DNA of 64,000 bases from JAPWJZ01 sp964575605 (GTDB taxonomy: Bacteria > Pseudomonadota > Alphaproteobacteria > Micavibrionales > UBA2020), in assembly GCA_964575605.1 (NCBI GenBank), contig CAZNRN010000009.1:60153-124152 (forward strand), written 5' to 3'. This document shows, one piece after another, positions 23,622 to 31,104 of the stretch. The notes below the pieces were generated by a model. The model did not search any database. It had not been told where the DNA came from and was given only the letters and a program-made list of their open reading frames with translations. Numbering within the stretch: the first letter of the stretch is position 1; each line of letters begins with the position of its first letter. The translations under genes were made by a program, and so were the position numbers.

Positions 23622-24899
23622 TTAGTCCTTGGTTTTCTTCTGCTTTTTTCGAGGCTTCCTGACGTTAATCGCCGCCGCGTCCAGCGTGTTTTTGAGGTGC
23701 GCGGCATAAAACTTCTCGATCATCTCGACACTGGTACGGCAGTTTTTGGCAATCTGGTAGATGTCAGCCCCCTCCATAAGCCGAAGGCAGATGTAGGTGT
23801 GGCGAAGGCTATATGCCGATCTGACGTTTCCATCCCGGTCTTTTTTCAGTTTCAGGTGGGTAAGGACTTTGTTCAATTCATCTCGGGGCGACTTGCCGAA
23901 AAGTTTGTCTGTCGGCTTTGCTTTATGCCGTTCCTTCATACGCTGGAAGGGGAAAATTGCCCCATTCATGCTTTTGCAATGACCTACGCCGCGTTTGCCG
24001 CGTACTTCAATCTCAAGCAGGCGTTCGCCTGAGTCTTGGTCTTCCACCTCCGTTACATCCCTGTATTCAAGGCGTGCTGCCTCGTCAGGCCGCAACCCTG
24101 TGTTCGCCATGAATAAGACGTAATCGTGCAAATCTTGCCAGACATATTTATAGCGGTCGCTGTTGTATTTTTCTGTTGCAGGGTTCTCAGAGCGTTTGCG
24201 TGTTTCTTCAAATAGCATTTGGTATTCTTCGGGTGAGAACCATCCGCGATGCTTCACCTTTCCCGATGTTTTATAGGGTGGGGATATATCAGGTACCTGC
24301 TGAATCCAGCCATAGCGGTGTGCTGTTTTAAGAACCAGACGGAGGGTTACAGTTTCATGATGAAGGGTGCTGCGCCCCGGCTTTCGATCTTTATGACCTT
24401 TTGTTGTCCGGTGAATCCGGTACTCCTGCACAAGCCCCGCCGAAATCTCGGTCAGGGGCTTGTCGCCAAAGAAAGGCATAAGGTGGACATTGACGCGCAT
24501 TTTATGTTGCGCCGTCCATTCCTCGCTGCGCTCTCCTTTGGTGATGACGTCATATTCAGCCAAGAATTTTTCAGCCGCCATTCTGAAAGTAGGGGCGGTT
24601 GATTTTTTTTGAGGTTTCTCTGGTGCTGCGGCCTGTGTGGGCTGGGGAGTAATGTGATCCAGCCCGAACCCAGTCAGCAGGCGGGAAGTTGCTTGATTAT
24701 GGTATTTATGTTTGGTTACGGCATAGGTGGTCATGTACCATTCCTTAGCGTATTCCTTTGCCATAGTTAGCGTCTCCATCTTGGTGGAGGCGCGATGGTT
24801 ACGGCCTCCCAGATAGGTGGAGCATTGCCAGAATCTGCTTTCCTCGCGTTTATAGATGCGAACTTTTCCGTCCAAGATGGTGTGGGTCTCGATAGTCAT
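23622..24899 (-). CDS. int: Tyrosine-type site-specific integrase
   Basis: This phage-type integrase recombines the element with its tRNA attachment site. With the ATG at 24899 (GGGAGG 8 nt upstream) the protein has 425 residues: an N-terminal arm-binding region, a core-binding domain (about 105-205) and a catalytic domain. R270 (TGLRPDEA), the RH pair in YSLRHTYICLRL (R366, H367) and Y398 (IEKFYAAH) are visible. The first His of the HxxR motif is Tyr here, a common variation. The tail is very Lys-rich. A longer frame starting at 24962 lacks a ribosome site. The gene begins 145 bp inside the broken tRNA attachment site. Confidence 0.93.
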   Translation of the reverse strand: MTIETHTILDGKVRIYKREESRFWQCSTYLGGRNHRASTKMETLTMAKEYAKEWYMTTYAVTKHKYHNQATSRLLTGFGLDHITPQPTQAAAPEKPQKKSTAPTFRMAAEKFLAEYDVITKGERSEEWTAQHKMRVNVHLMPFFGDKPLTEISAGLVQEYRIHRTTKGHKDRKPGRSTLHHETVTLRLVLKTAHRYGWIQQVPDISPPYKTSGKVKHRGWFSPEEYQMLFEETRKRSENPATEKYNSDRYKYVWQDLHDYVLFMANTGLRPDEAARLEYRDVTEVEDQDSGERLLEIEVRGKRGVGHCKSMNGAIFPFQRMKERHKAKPTDKLFGKSPRDELNKVLTHLKLKKDRDGNVRSAYSLRHTYICLRLMEGADIYQIAKNCRTSVEMIEKFYAAHLKNTLDAAAINVRKPRKKQKKTKD

Positions 24900-24921
24900 T
24901 GGAAACCTCCCTGCACGGCGA

Positions 24922-24971
24922 GTGTGTAAGAAAGTGTGTAAGATACGGAAAGTGTGGAACACTTGTGTAAG
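24922..24971. repeat. Repeats upstream of int, candidate integrase or excisionase arm sites
   Basis: TGTGTAAG occurs three times (about 24923-24930, 24935-24942 and 24964-24971), the first two as GTGTGTAAG spaced 12 bp. An inverted repeat AGTGT-GGA-ACACT lies between the second and third copies (24951-24963). They sit between the int start and the attachment site, where arm-type binding sites and int autoregulation are normally found. Confidence 0.5.
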
Positions 24972-25044
24972 TATAATATGGAAAAGTTAAAAAACTTAAC
25001 CATTTGATATAGAATGATAATTTGATGATTATAGTTATGGCAAT

Positions 25045-25087
25045 TAGTTTTCGAGACTAGCGCCTTCAACCACTCGGCCACCTGTCC
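25045..25087 (-). pseudogene. 5' half of host tRNA-Ser(CGA): attachment site at the island's right end
   Basis: The reverse strand reads GGACAGG and a normal serine D-arm through the anticodon loop CTCGAAA and half of the anticodon stem (CTAGT/ACTA). It then runs into AT-rich sequence with no variable arm, T-arm or acceptor strand. The break just after the anticodon loop marks the recombination site; the missing 3' half should be at the far end of the island. TTTTCGAGA of the loop is shared with the complete tRNA at 23420-23509. The following 192 bp to 25279 hold no gene and probably the promoter of the gene at 25280. Confidence 0.8.
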
Positions 25088-25279
25088 TCTCGATAGGGCG
25101 GCAATGTATCAGGTCTCGCAGATTCCCGAAAGTATAACTTTGGGTGAAAATGTCCCTTTTTTGAAATAAAATTTGCGCCTGTATTGAATAAAATCAGGTA
25201 CTTAAATTATGTTATTGCGGAGCATTATGAAAGTATTCTAGGCTTTTGACATCTGAAACAACACGAGGTCCAAGCCATT

Positions 25280-26068
25280 ATGCTGAGCCGTATCCGGCAG
25301 GGATATGACAGCTTTATGCAGACAATCGCCGAGGGCAATTATCGCGCCCGCCCCGCCAGCGTGCTGTCGCTGTTATTGGGGCGCGACAAATCAAACATCC
25401 CCGAAACCGTTGAAGTCGCCATGGGCGCAACGATGCTGGACACCGGAAGGTCGTTCGGCACGCGCCTGCTGTGGGCCTCTGCCGTCGCGCTTTTGTCGAT
25501 GACGGCGCTGGCCTGGGTCGCGGCGGGGCTTGCGGTGGTCGGCACGGGCATGTTCGTCGCCGAATACATGCAGTCACGCCGCGCGCGCGAGGACGTGATT
25601 ACCGAGGTGAACTTCGCCGGCCAGCGCGTGCAGGGCAAGCGCAAGGATTTGTGCAAGCTGCATCAGGCGCAGTCGCGCATCATCAACCTGGGCAGTTCTT
25701 TCCTGCCTGCTTCCACTGAATCAACTTCCGAAACCGTCAACCGCATCATGAAGGGCGTCGCCGACGTGGCAAAGCGCGTGCAGGTGCTGGACGGCGGCAA
25801 ATACGGCGCGGGCACGGCGTCTTACGAATTCTCCGAGCCGGGGCTGAAGCTGGTCAACGACCACCTGCTGATGCACCGCACGGCAGAAGAAGCCTCGAAC
25901 GTCACGCCGCTGCGCAGCCTCAAGCCCTCGTGGGATGCGAAAAAATCCAGCAACGACGAAATCGCCGACCGCTTCCTCGCGCTCGAGGAATCGCTGCCGC
26001 GCGAAGTGCTGGAAAAGGTGGAGCAGAAACGCGCCGCAAAGGTTTCTCCGCTTCCCAAGGCGGCGTAG
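25280..26068 (+). CDS. Unknown membrane protein, paralogue A
   Basis: The 262-residue protein has a cytoplasmic-looking head (GYDSFMQTIAEGNYRARP), one or two adjacent membrane segments at about 60-92, then a long soluble part with EVNFAGQRVQGKRKDL, VLDGGKYGAGTASYEFSEPG and a Lys/Ala-rich tail. It is clearly homologous to the protein at 29107-29889, sharing the EGxYRA, EVNFAGQ, GKRKDL and EFSEPG segments. No known family is recognised. It is the first chromosomal gene beside the island, with a TTGACA-like element about 30 nt upstream. Confidence 0.65.
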   Translation: MLSRIRQGYDSFMQTIAEGNYRARPASVLSLLLGRDKSNIPETVEVAMGATMLDTGRSFGTRLLWASAVALLSMTALAWVAAGLAVVGTGMFVAEYMQSRRAREDVITEVNFAGQRVQGKRKDLCKLHQAQSRIINLGSSFLPASTESTSETVNRIMKGVADVAKRVQVLDGGKYGAGTASYEFSEPGLKLVNDHLLMHRTAEEASNVTPLRSLKPSWDAKKSSNDEIADRFLALEESLPREVLEKVEQKRAAKVSPLPKAA

Positions 26069-26169
26069 TTCCCTCGCACGCTTTCGCTGTCCGCTGCCGG
26101 CGCCGGGTATCGTGAAATCACTGGAATTGCTTGCAAAAGCCGGAACCCCGCGCTGCGCCTCCCGCCTTG

Positions 26170-26178
26170 TGGTATAAT
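26170..26178 (+). promoter_or_regulatory. Extended -10 promoter before the metallopeptidase gene
   Basis: TGG-TATAAT is a perfect extended -10 element located 37 nt before the TTG at 26215. No good -35 is present, as is common for extended -10 promoters. It supports a translation start downstream of 26185. Confidence 0.5.
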
Positions 26179-26214
26179 GGGTTTTGTGCGTACTTAGCGT
26201 CAGGGCGGGCTTCG

Positions 26215-28005
26215 TTGAGCATTTTTTCGCGCATTTTCAACATTATGGGGCGGCCGAACGGCCAGCCCGCGCAACCGTCTGCCCCCGCACTCGACGAATA
26301 TAACCGCCCCATGCTCGACATCGTGCCCGTGCCGGCGGGCGCCTGGTCGCTGATCGTGGATGAAAACGGCGACAGGGTTGTGACGCGTCCGCCCCGCGCG
26401 ACCGACATGCTGGCGCGCCCCGCGGTGCAATACCTTTACGGCGGCACCCAGCCGGAATTCAAAATGGAACAATCGGCCGACCGTTTCCACAACCTGCAGG
26501 GCGTGATCGATTACGAATGCCGCGCGCAGCGTAACAAGGAATACCTGGACAAGGCGGTTTTCCTGCTCTCGCAGACAGATGACGGCCGCCGGCTGCTCGA
26601 CCTTGCACGGCACAACAAGTTTACCATCCTGTTCGACCCCTCGCGCGTGGCGGAGCAAGGCGCGGTCGGGCTTTGCGATTTCGGGCAGAAAGTCATCCCG
26701 CTGGCCGAAGGGCGTTCGCCCGCCGAAGTCGCCCTGACGCTGAAGCACGAATTGCAGCACATGGAAGATATGTCCAAGGGCGTGACGTACAACGCGAACG
26801 ACACGCCCAAAACTGCCCGCATGGCGGACCGCGCGCTCGAGGGTAATGCCCGCGTATCGGAGGCGATTGCGGCCGCGGAAATGCTGCTGGGATCGCCGGA
26901 CGGCCCCGTACAGCAGTTCCGCACGCCCGCGCTTTGCCGCAATTTCTGGCACAAGAACCAGCCAATGGCGGAAGAAGCGCAGGCTGCCCTGCCGCTCGCC
27001 AAAAAGGGCGACTGGGCTGCCTTCGCCGCAAAAGTATTCCCCGCTTATTTCAGGCAGACCGCGACGCTGGAAATCTATGACGTGAAATACGCCGAATACG
27101 CCAAAAGCGTCATGCCCGATGCGACCGCCGACCATATGAAACCCGAAAAAACCCGCCAGGCAAAGGCCATCGCGGAACGGCTCTTTTCGCAAAGCCGCAG
27201 CGCGGATGACATCGCCGGCTCGATTACCCTGCGCGGAAAGCAATACCTGAACCCCGCTGTCCTGCTTTCCGAAGCCGGACAGGCCGTGGCGGAAAAGGCG
27301 CTGCCCATACTGTCGCAGGTGAAGGCGCAATTGCTGAAAATCCTGCCCGATGCCCCCACGGCCGCGGGCCTTGACGCGATTGCATCGACACAAAAACCCG
27401 AACCCCGGCTGCCGAACCCTTACAAACCCTTCCTGTCCGAACTGACAGGCCCCGATGTTTTCGAGCCTATTGTGATGCCGAACAGGCTGGACGGCGGCTA
27501 TTATACGACCGGCGAGCGGCATCATGCCGTCATCACCGAATTCATGGCGCAGCAAATGGACGGCATGAAAAGCGGCCGCACCGAAATGGACCGCATGAAT
27601 TATTGCATCGGCAACTATATCCACCGCGGCGCGGGCCGCGCCAACCTGCGCGGGCTGGTGGGCGACCTGCTGGAAGCAGGCCTGCGCGCGCCCGTCGGCG
27701 CCTTCCCGTCCGAATACCTGCAGGATCTTTACGGCCGCATGTACACCGCCGCGCAGCATGGCGCGACGGGCGACAACAGCCCGCTCAGCCGGCAGGAACT
27801 CAAATTGATCTCGCACTGGCAGGACATGAAAGACCGCGGGCTCGACCCCGTCTGGATCAGCGGCGAGATGAAAGCGCAGTCATATGTCGGCAGCGACAGC
27901 ATGATCGAAACCTACGCAAAGTATCTTGTGCAGGGGTTGAAAACTCCCGCAGCCCCTGCGACAGCCACGGTCGCCGCAGCCCAGGCACAATCCCGCCGTG
28001 CCTGA
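26215..28005 (+). CDS. Putative zinc metallopeptidase (DUF6782-like)
   Basis: The 596-residue soluble protein contains HELQH (178-182) in LTLKHELQHMEDMSKG, a zinc-peptidase HExxH motif, within a region resembling the DUF6782 putative metallopeptidase family (from memory). The middle is helical with long Ala/Gln-rich stretches, and the C-terminus is Ala-rich and disordered. The TTG at 26215 (GGGCGGG upstream, N-terminus SIFSRIFNIMGRP) is chosen because it follows the promoter; the ATG at 26245 is an alternative without a ribosome site. It lies between the two membrane-protein paralogues, so it may belong with them. The substrate is unknown. Confidence 0.6.
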   Translation: MSIFSRIFNIMGRPNGQPAQPSAPALDEYNRPMLDIVPVPAGAWSLIVDENGDRVVTRPPRATDMLARPAVQYLYGGTQPEFKMEQSADRFHNLQGVIDYECRAQRNKEYLDKAVFLLSQTDDGRRLLDLARHNKFTILFDPSRVAEQGAVGLCDFGQKVIPLAEGRSPAEVALTLKHELQHMEDMSKGVTYNANDTPKTARMADRALEGNARVSEAIAAAEMLLGSPDGPVQQFRTPALCRNFWHKNQPMAEEAQAALPLAKKGDWAAFAAKVFPAYFRQTATLEIYDVKYAEYAKSVMPDATADHMKPEKTRQAKAIAERLFSQSRSADDIAGSITLRGKQYLNPAVLLSEAGQAVAEKALPILSQVKAQLLKILPDAPTAAGLDAIASTQKPEPRLPNPYKPFLSELTGPDVFEPIVMPNRLDGGYYTTGERHHAVITEFMAQQMDGMKSGRTEMDRMNYCIGNYIHRGAGRANLRGLVGDLLEAGLRAPVGAFPSEYLQDLYGRMYTAAQHGATGDNSPLSRQELKLISHWQDMKDRGLDPVWISGEMKAQSYVGSDSMIETYAKYLVQGLKTPAAPATATVAAAQAQSRRA

Positions 28006-28063
28006 GCAGCAGTCCGCCGCATGCCGCGTCGCACCGGCCTGGTTTCTTCGCTAATCGTCTTTG

Positions 28064-28855
28064 TTATTTTTTGAAAGCGATAGGCTTTGTTGTTTTGACC
28101 TGCTTGCCGGTCAGGAGCTTGTCGTCAATTTCCTCGCCCATCCTGGCCATGAATTCCCGGCCTTTGTCCTCCAGGGCTGCCGCAACCTGTTTTTGGCCGG
28201 TTTCGCGCGCGTAATCGAGCGCGCTTTTCTCGGTGTTATCCCTGAGCATCGGGTTGGCCGCGCTTTTCAGCAGGGAAGCGACACAATCCGTATGCCCGCC
28301 TTGCACAGCGATGATCAGCGCGGTGCGGCCGTCCTTGTCGCGCACGTCAAGGTCGGCGCCGTGGTTCGTCAGGCCCTTCACGCATTCGCTGCTGCCGTTT
28401 TCGGCCGCGATGAGCAACGCGGTCTTGCCTTCGTTATTCACAGCGTTAAGGTCGAGCGTTTTATTGGCAAGCACGAATTCGATGATCAGTTCCTTGAATA
28501 CCTGGTCGTTGCCCTTGCGGCAAGCAAGCATCAGCGCGGTTTCGCCCGTATCGCTTTTCAGGTTCGGGTCGGGGTTGTAGGTGAAAAGGATGCGCAGGCT
28601 CTGGCCATAGCCGCGGTCGGCTTCGTACATCAGCGGCGTCCAGCCTTCCTCGCCTTGACGGCGGCTGCGCGCGTTGGGACTGGAGCCTTCGGCCAGGTGC
28701 TTGAAGGTTTCCTGCTGGCCCATTTTTTTCTGGGCGAAGTCGTCGATAAGCTCGAAATCGAGGGCAAGCTGCATCCATTCGGGTGTCTCGCTCTTGTCGC
28801 GCATCATCAGCGCGAGGGTGAGGGCGAAATCGTCTTCCTTGGATAAACCGGCCAT
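28064..28855 (-). CDS. Ankyrin-repeat protein
   Basis: The 263-residue protein has about five ankyrin repeats from residue 75 to 225, for example EGWTPLMYEADRGYGQSLRI, TGETALMLACRKGND, EGKTALLIAAENGSSECVK and DGRTALIIAVQGGHTDCVA. There is no signal peptide or membrane segment. Ankyrin repeats mediate protein binding. It is transcribed opposite to its neighbours in the block 25280-29889. A related repeat protein lies at 60413. The partner is unknown. Confidence 0.85.
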   Translation of the reverse strand: MAGLSKEDDFALTLALMMRDKSETPEWMQLALDFELIDDFAQKKMGQQETFKHLAEGSSPNARSRRQGEEGWTPLMYEADRGYGQSLRILFTYNPDPNLKSDTGETALMLACRKGNDQVFKELIIEFVLANKTLDLNAVNNEGKTALLIAAENGSSECVKGLTNHGADLDVRDKDGRTALIIAVQGGHTDCVASLLKSAANPMLRDNTEKSALDYARETGQKQVAAALEDKGREFMARMGEEIDDKLLTGKQVKTTKPIAFKK

Positions 28856-29106
28856 CGCTTGAAATCCCTTCTTTTAAAAACCTGGATCGGGGGGAAACGA
28901 CGCCTTATCCGCCCTTGCCCCGCAGTGCGAGGACTATAGTCTAAATTTCCGTATTATGTCAATTAATAGCCTTCGGAAGGCTCAATATTGTAATTAAATT
29001 ATAAATTAACCTTTTGCGCTGCCACTATATGTCATCTTTTTGACAAAAGCCTATTGGATTGCTAGGGTACTATCACACCACCGTATCAACAACACGCGAG
29101 CTCATC

Positions 29107-29889
29107 TTGAAGGGACCTGGAGAATTCTTCGGCAAGATCTGGAAGGGTTACGAGAAATTCCACACGACGATCTGCGAAGGGCATTACCGTGCCGAACCCC
29201 TGACGATATGGTCGCTGATACGCCCGCCCAAGAAGAAAGAGCTGCCCGAAACGCCCCAGACCGCGACCGGCGCGATGATGATCGGCACCTCCCGCACGCT
29301 GGGCAAGCGCTTCATGTGGGCGGCTATTTTCGCGGCGCTGTCCATCCAGACCCTTTATACCGTTGCCATCGCCCTGGCTGGCGTGGGCGTCTGCCTCCTG
29401 ACGCTTGAATACAACCGCTCGAAACGCGCGGGAGACGAGGTGATCCGCGAGGTCAATTTCGCGGGGCAGGTTGTGGAAGGCAAGCGCAAGGACCTGTACC
29501 ACCTGCATTACGCGCAGGAGCGTATCATGAATTTATCGGCCTCTTTCAAGGCGGCGTCGATGGAATCCACCACCGATACCATCGACCGCATCATGAAAAG
29601 CGTGGCCGAGCAGCGCAGCCGCATCAAGGTCGTCGACGGCGGCCGTTTCGGCGCGGGCACCGCCACCTACGAATTCTCCGAACCCGGCATCAAGCTGGTG
29701 GAGGACGAAGACGGCGCCAAAATCACCCCCGCGCCCTCCGCGCTCGCCAGCACCACCGCCAAACCCGCTTTCGATGCGGCCGCCAGCCTGTCGGAAGACG
29801 AGATCGTGGAACGCATCCAGGCCCTGCACCGCGCGCTCCCGCCGCACCTGCTGGAACGCGCCTTAAAGCCTTCTCCCGCGCACAAGTAA
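29107..29889 (+). CDS. Unknown membrane protein, paralogue B
   Basis: This paralogue of the protein at 25280 shares the head (GYEKFHTTICEGHYRAEP), the membrane segment pair (about 60-95), EVNFAGQVVEGKRKDL and GGRFGAGTATYEFSEPG. There is no ATG at the 5' end. A TTG at 29107 matches the length of paralogue A; a TTG at 29059 is possible but lies inside a likely promoter (TTGACA at 29040-29045, TAGGGT 17 nt later). The tail differs (Ala/Pro/Ser-rich). Function is unknown; the four-gene block suggests a shared role with the metallopeptidase and ankyrin protein. Confidence 0.6.
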   Translation: MKGPGEFFGKIWKGYEKFHTTICEGHYRAEPLTIWSLIRPPKKKELPETPQTATGAMMIGTSRTLGKRFMWAAIFAALSIQTLYTVAIALAGVGVCLLTLEYNRSKRAGDEVIREVNFAGQVVEGKRKDLYHLHYAQERIMNLSASFKAASMESTTDTIDRIMKSVAEQRSRIKVVDGGRFGAGTATYEFSEPGIKLVEDEDGAKITPAPSALASTTAKPAFDAAASLSEDEIVERIQALHRALPPHLLERALKPSPAHK

Positions 29890-30020
29890 CATCGCAGGAT
29901 TTCGCAATTTCCTCCGTGACATAGGGGCCAAGGCCGGCCTTTGATTTTTGGAGGATACGGTCTATCTTTGTGAAGCTGCTGATTTATCACGGCTTTTATC
30001 CATAATGAGGGGTTCGCGGC

Positions 30021-31103
30021 ATGGGTCGCACGATAGGCATTCTGGCCGTTTTGCTGCTGTTAGCCTGCGGCGGATACTGGTTCTGGACGCATTCCAAGGC
30101 GGCGCCCGAGGCCTCCGGAAAGGGTCCTAAAGGCCCGCAGGTGGTGGTTACCGCGCCCGTAGCGGCGAAGGAGCTGACGCTCGCGATCAGCGCGGTGGGC
30201 TCGCTGCTGGCGGGCGAAAGCGCTTCTATCCACGCGGAGATCGCGGGGCAGGTGCAGCGCATTTTGTTCGAGGAAGGCCAGCCCGTCAAAAAAGGCGACA
30301 TATTGGTCGAAATGGACACCAGCCTGATCGAGACCGACCTGCGCAAGGCGCGCGCGGCGCTGGATGTGGCGACCGCCAATTTCAGCCGCGACGACAAGCT
30401 GAAGAAATCGGGCTTCGTAGCCAACCAGCAGTGGGATACCTCCCGCGCCGAGCTGCAATCGGCCGAGGCGGCTGTTGCCAATGCCGAAATTTTATTACAA
30501 AAAGCGACAATTAAAGCACCCTTCGACGGGATTGCCGGATTGCGTTCGTTCTCGCCCGGCGATTACGCCGCGGCGGGACAGGAACTGTCGAGCATCGTCT
30601 CCATCGCCCCCCTGAAGCTTGAATTCACCGCGCCTGAAAAAGACTATGCCGCGGTGAAAGCAGGACAGAAAATTTCCTTCAGCGTCGACAGCTACCCGGG
30701 CGACACCTTCGCGGGCGAGATATACGCAGTCGACCCGCGCATCAACCCCGAGAACCGCAACTTCACCGCACGCGCCACCATCCCCAACGACGACGGCCGC
30801 CTGCGCCCCGGGATGTATGCGCGCATCAGCATCGACACGGCAACGCGCGCTGGCGTGCTGATGATCCCCGAGGAAGCCGTCATCCCGAGCGGCAACGACA
30901 GCTACGTCTTCGTCGCGCAAAACGGCAAGGCCTCCAAGCGCAAGGTTGTGCTGGGCGCGCGCCAGGCGGGCGAGGTCGAGGCCGTGTCGGGCCTGAAAGA
31001 GGGCGAAAAGGTCATCACGGCGGGCGTCATGAAACTGCAGGACGGCGGCGCGATTGACGAGCAGGCCGCATCCCCTGCCCCCGCACCGGCGGCAGGAAAA
31101 TAA
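30021..31103 (+). CDS. RND efflux periplasmic adaptor subunit
   Basis: This membrane-fusion protein links an inner-membrane RND pump to an outer-membrane channel. The 360-residue protein has an N-terminal hydrophobic segment with LLLACGG, which could be a lipobox or a simple anchor. A split biotinyl-lipoyl domain follows (ISAVGSLLAGESASI, ATIKAPFDGIAGLR) with a helical hairpin between, and then beta-barrel domains. GAGGGG lies before the ATG. The pump gene begins 1 nt after the stop, so the two form an operon. No outer-membrane channel gene follows. Confidence 0.9.
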   Translation: MGRTIGILAVLLLLACGGYWFWTHSKAAPEASGKGPKGPQVVVTAPVAAKELTLAISAVGSLLAGESASIHAEIAGQVQRILFEEGQPVKKGDILVEMDTSLIETDLRKARAALDVATANFSRDDKLKKSGFVANQQWDTSRAELQSAEAAVANAEILLQKATIKAPFDGIAGLRSFSPGDYAAAGQELSSIVSIAPLKLEFTAPEKDYAAVKAGQKISFSVDSYPGDTFAGEIYAVDPRINPENRNFTARATIPNDDGRLRPGMYARISIDTATRAGVLMIPEEAVIPSGNDSYVFVAQNGKASKRKVVLGARQAGEVEAVSGLKEGEKVITAGVMKLQDGGAIDEQAASPAPAPAAGK

Positions 31104-31104
31104 A

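Larger units (their letters stand above)
1..25087. mobile_element. Integrative mobilizable element carrying defence genes (left end outside window)
   Basis: The right boundary is a tRNA-Ser 5' fragment ending at 25087, next to a tyrosine integrase read away from it. Inside lie MobC, a MOBP-like relaxase, ArdC, umuDC, a restriction-modification operon and many small unknown genes, with visibly lower and patchier GC than the chromosome to the right. No type IV secretion genes are present in this part, so transfer probably depends on a helper. No second att copy or tRNA 3' half was recognised inside the window, so the left end is placed beyond base 1. The contents are seen; the exact extent is inferred. 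Confidence 0.75.

Noticed and set aside
24896..25081. 61-codon frame starting MAEWLKALVSKT
   Set aside because: It is the translation of the tRNA-Ser 5' remnant and the int leader, a familiar artefact over serine tRNA genes.
26200..27816. 538-codon minus-strand frame opposite the metallopeptidase gene
   Set aside because: An antisense shadow in GC-rich DNA with no ribosome site or recognisable domain; the plus strand has HELQH and a promoter.
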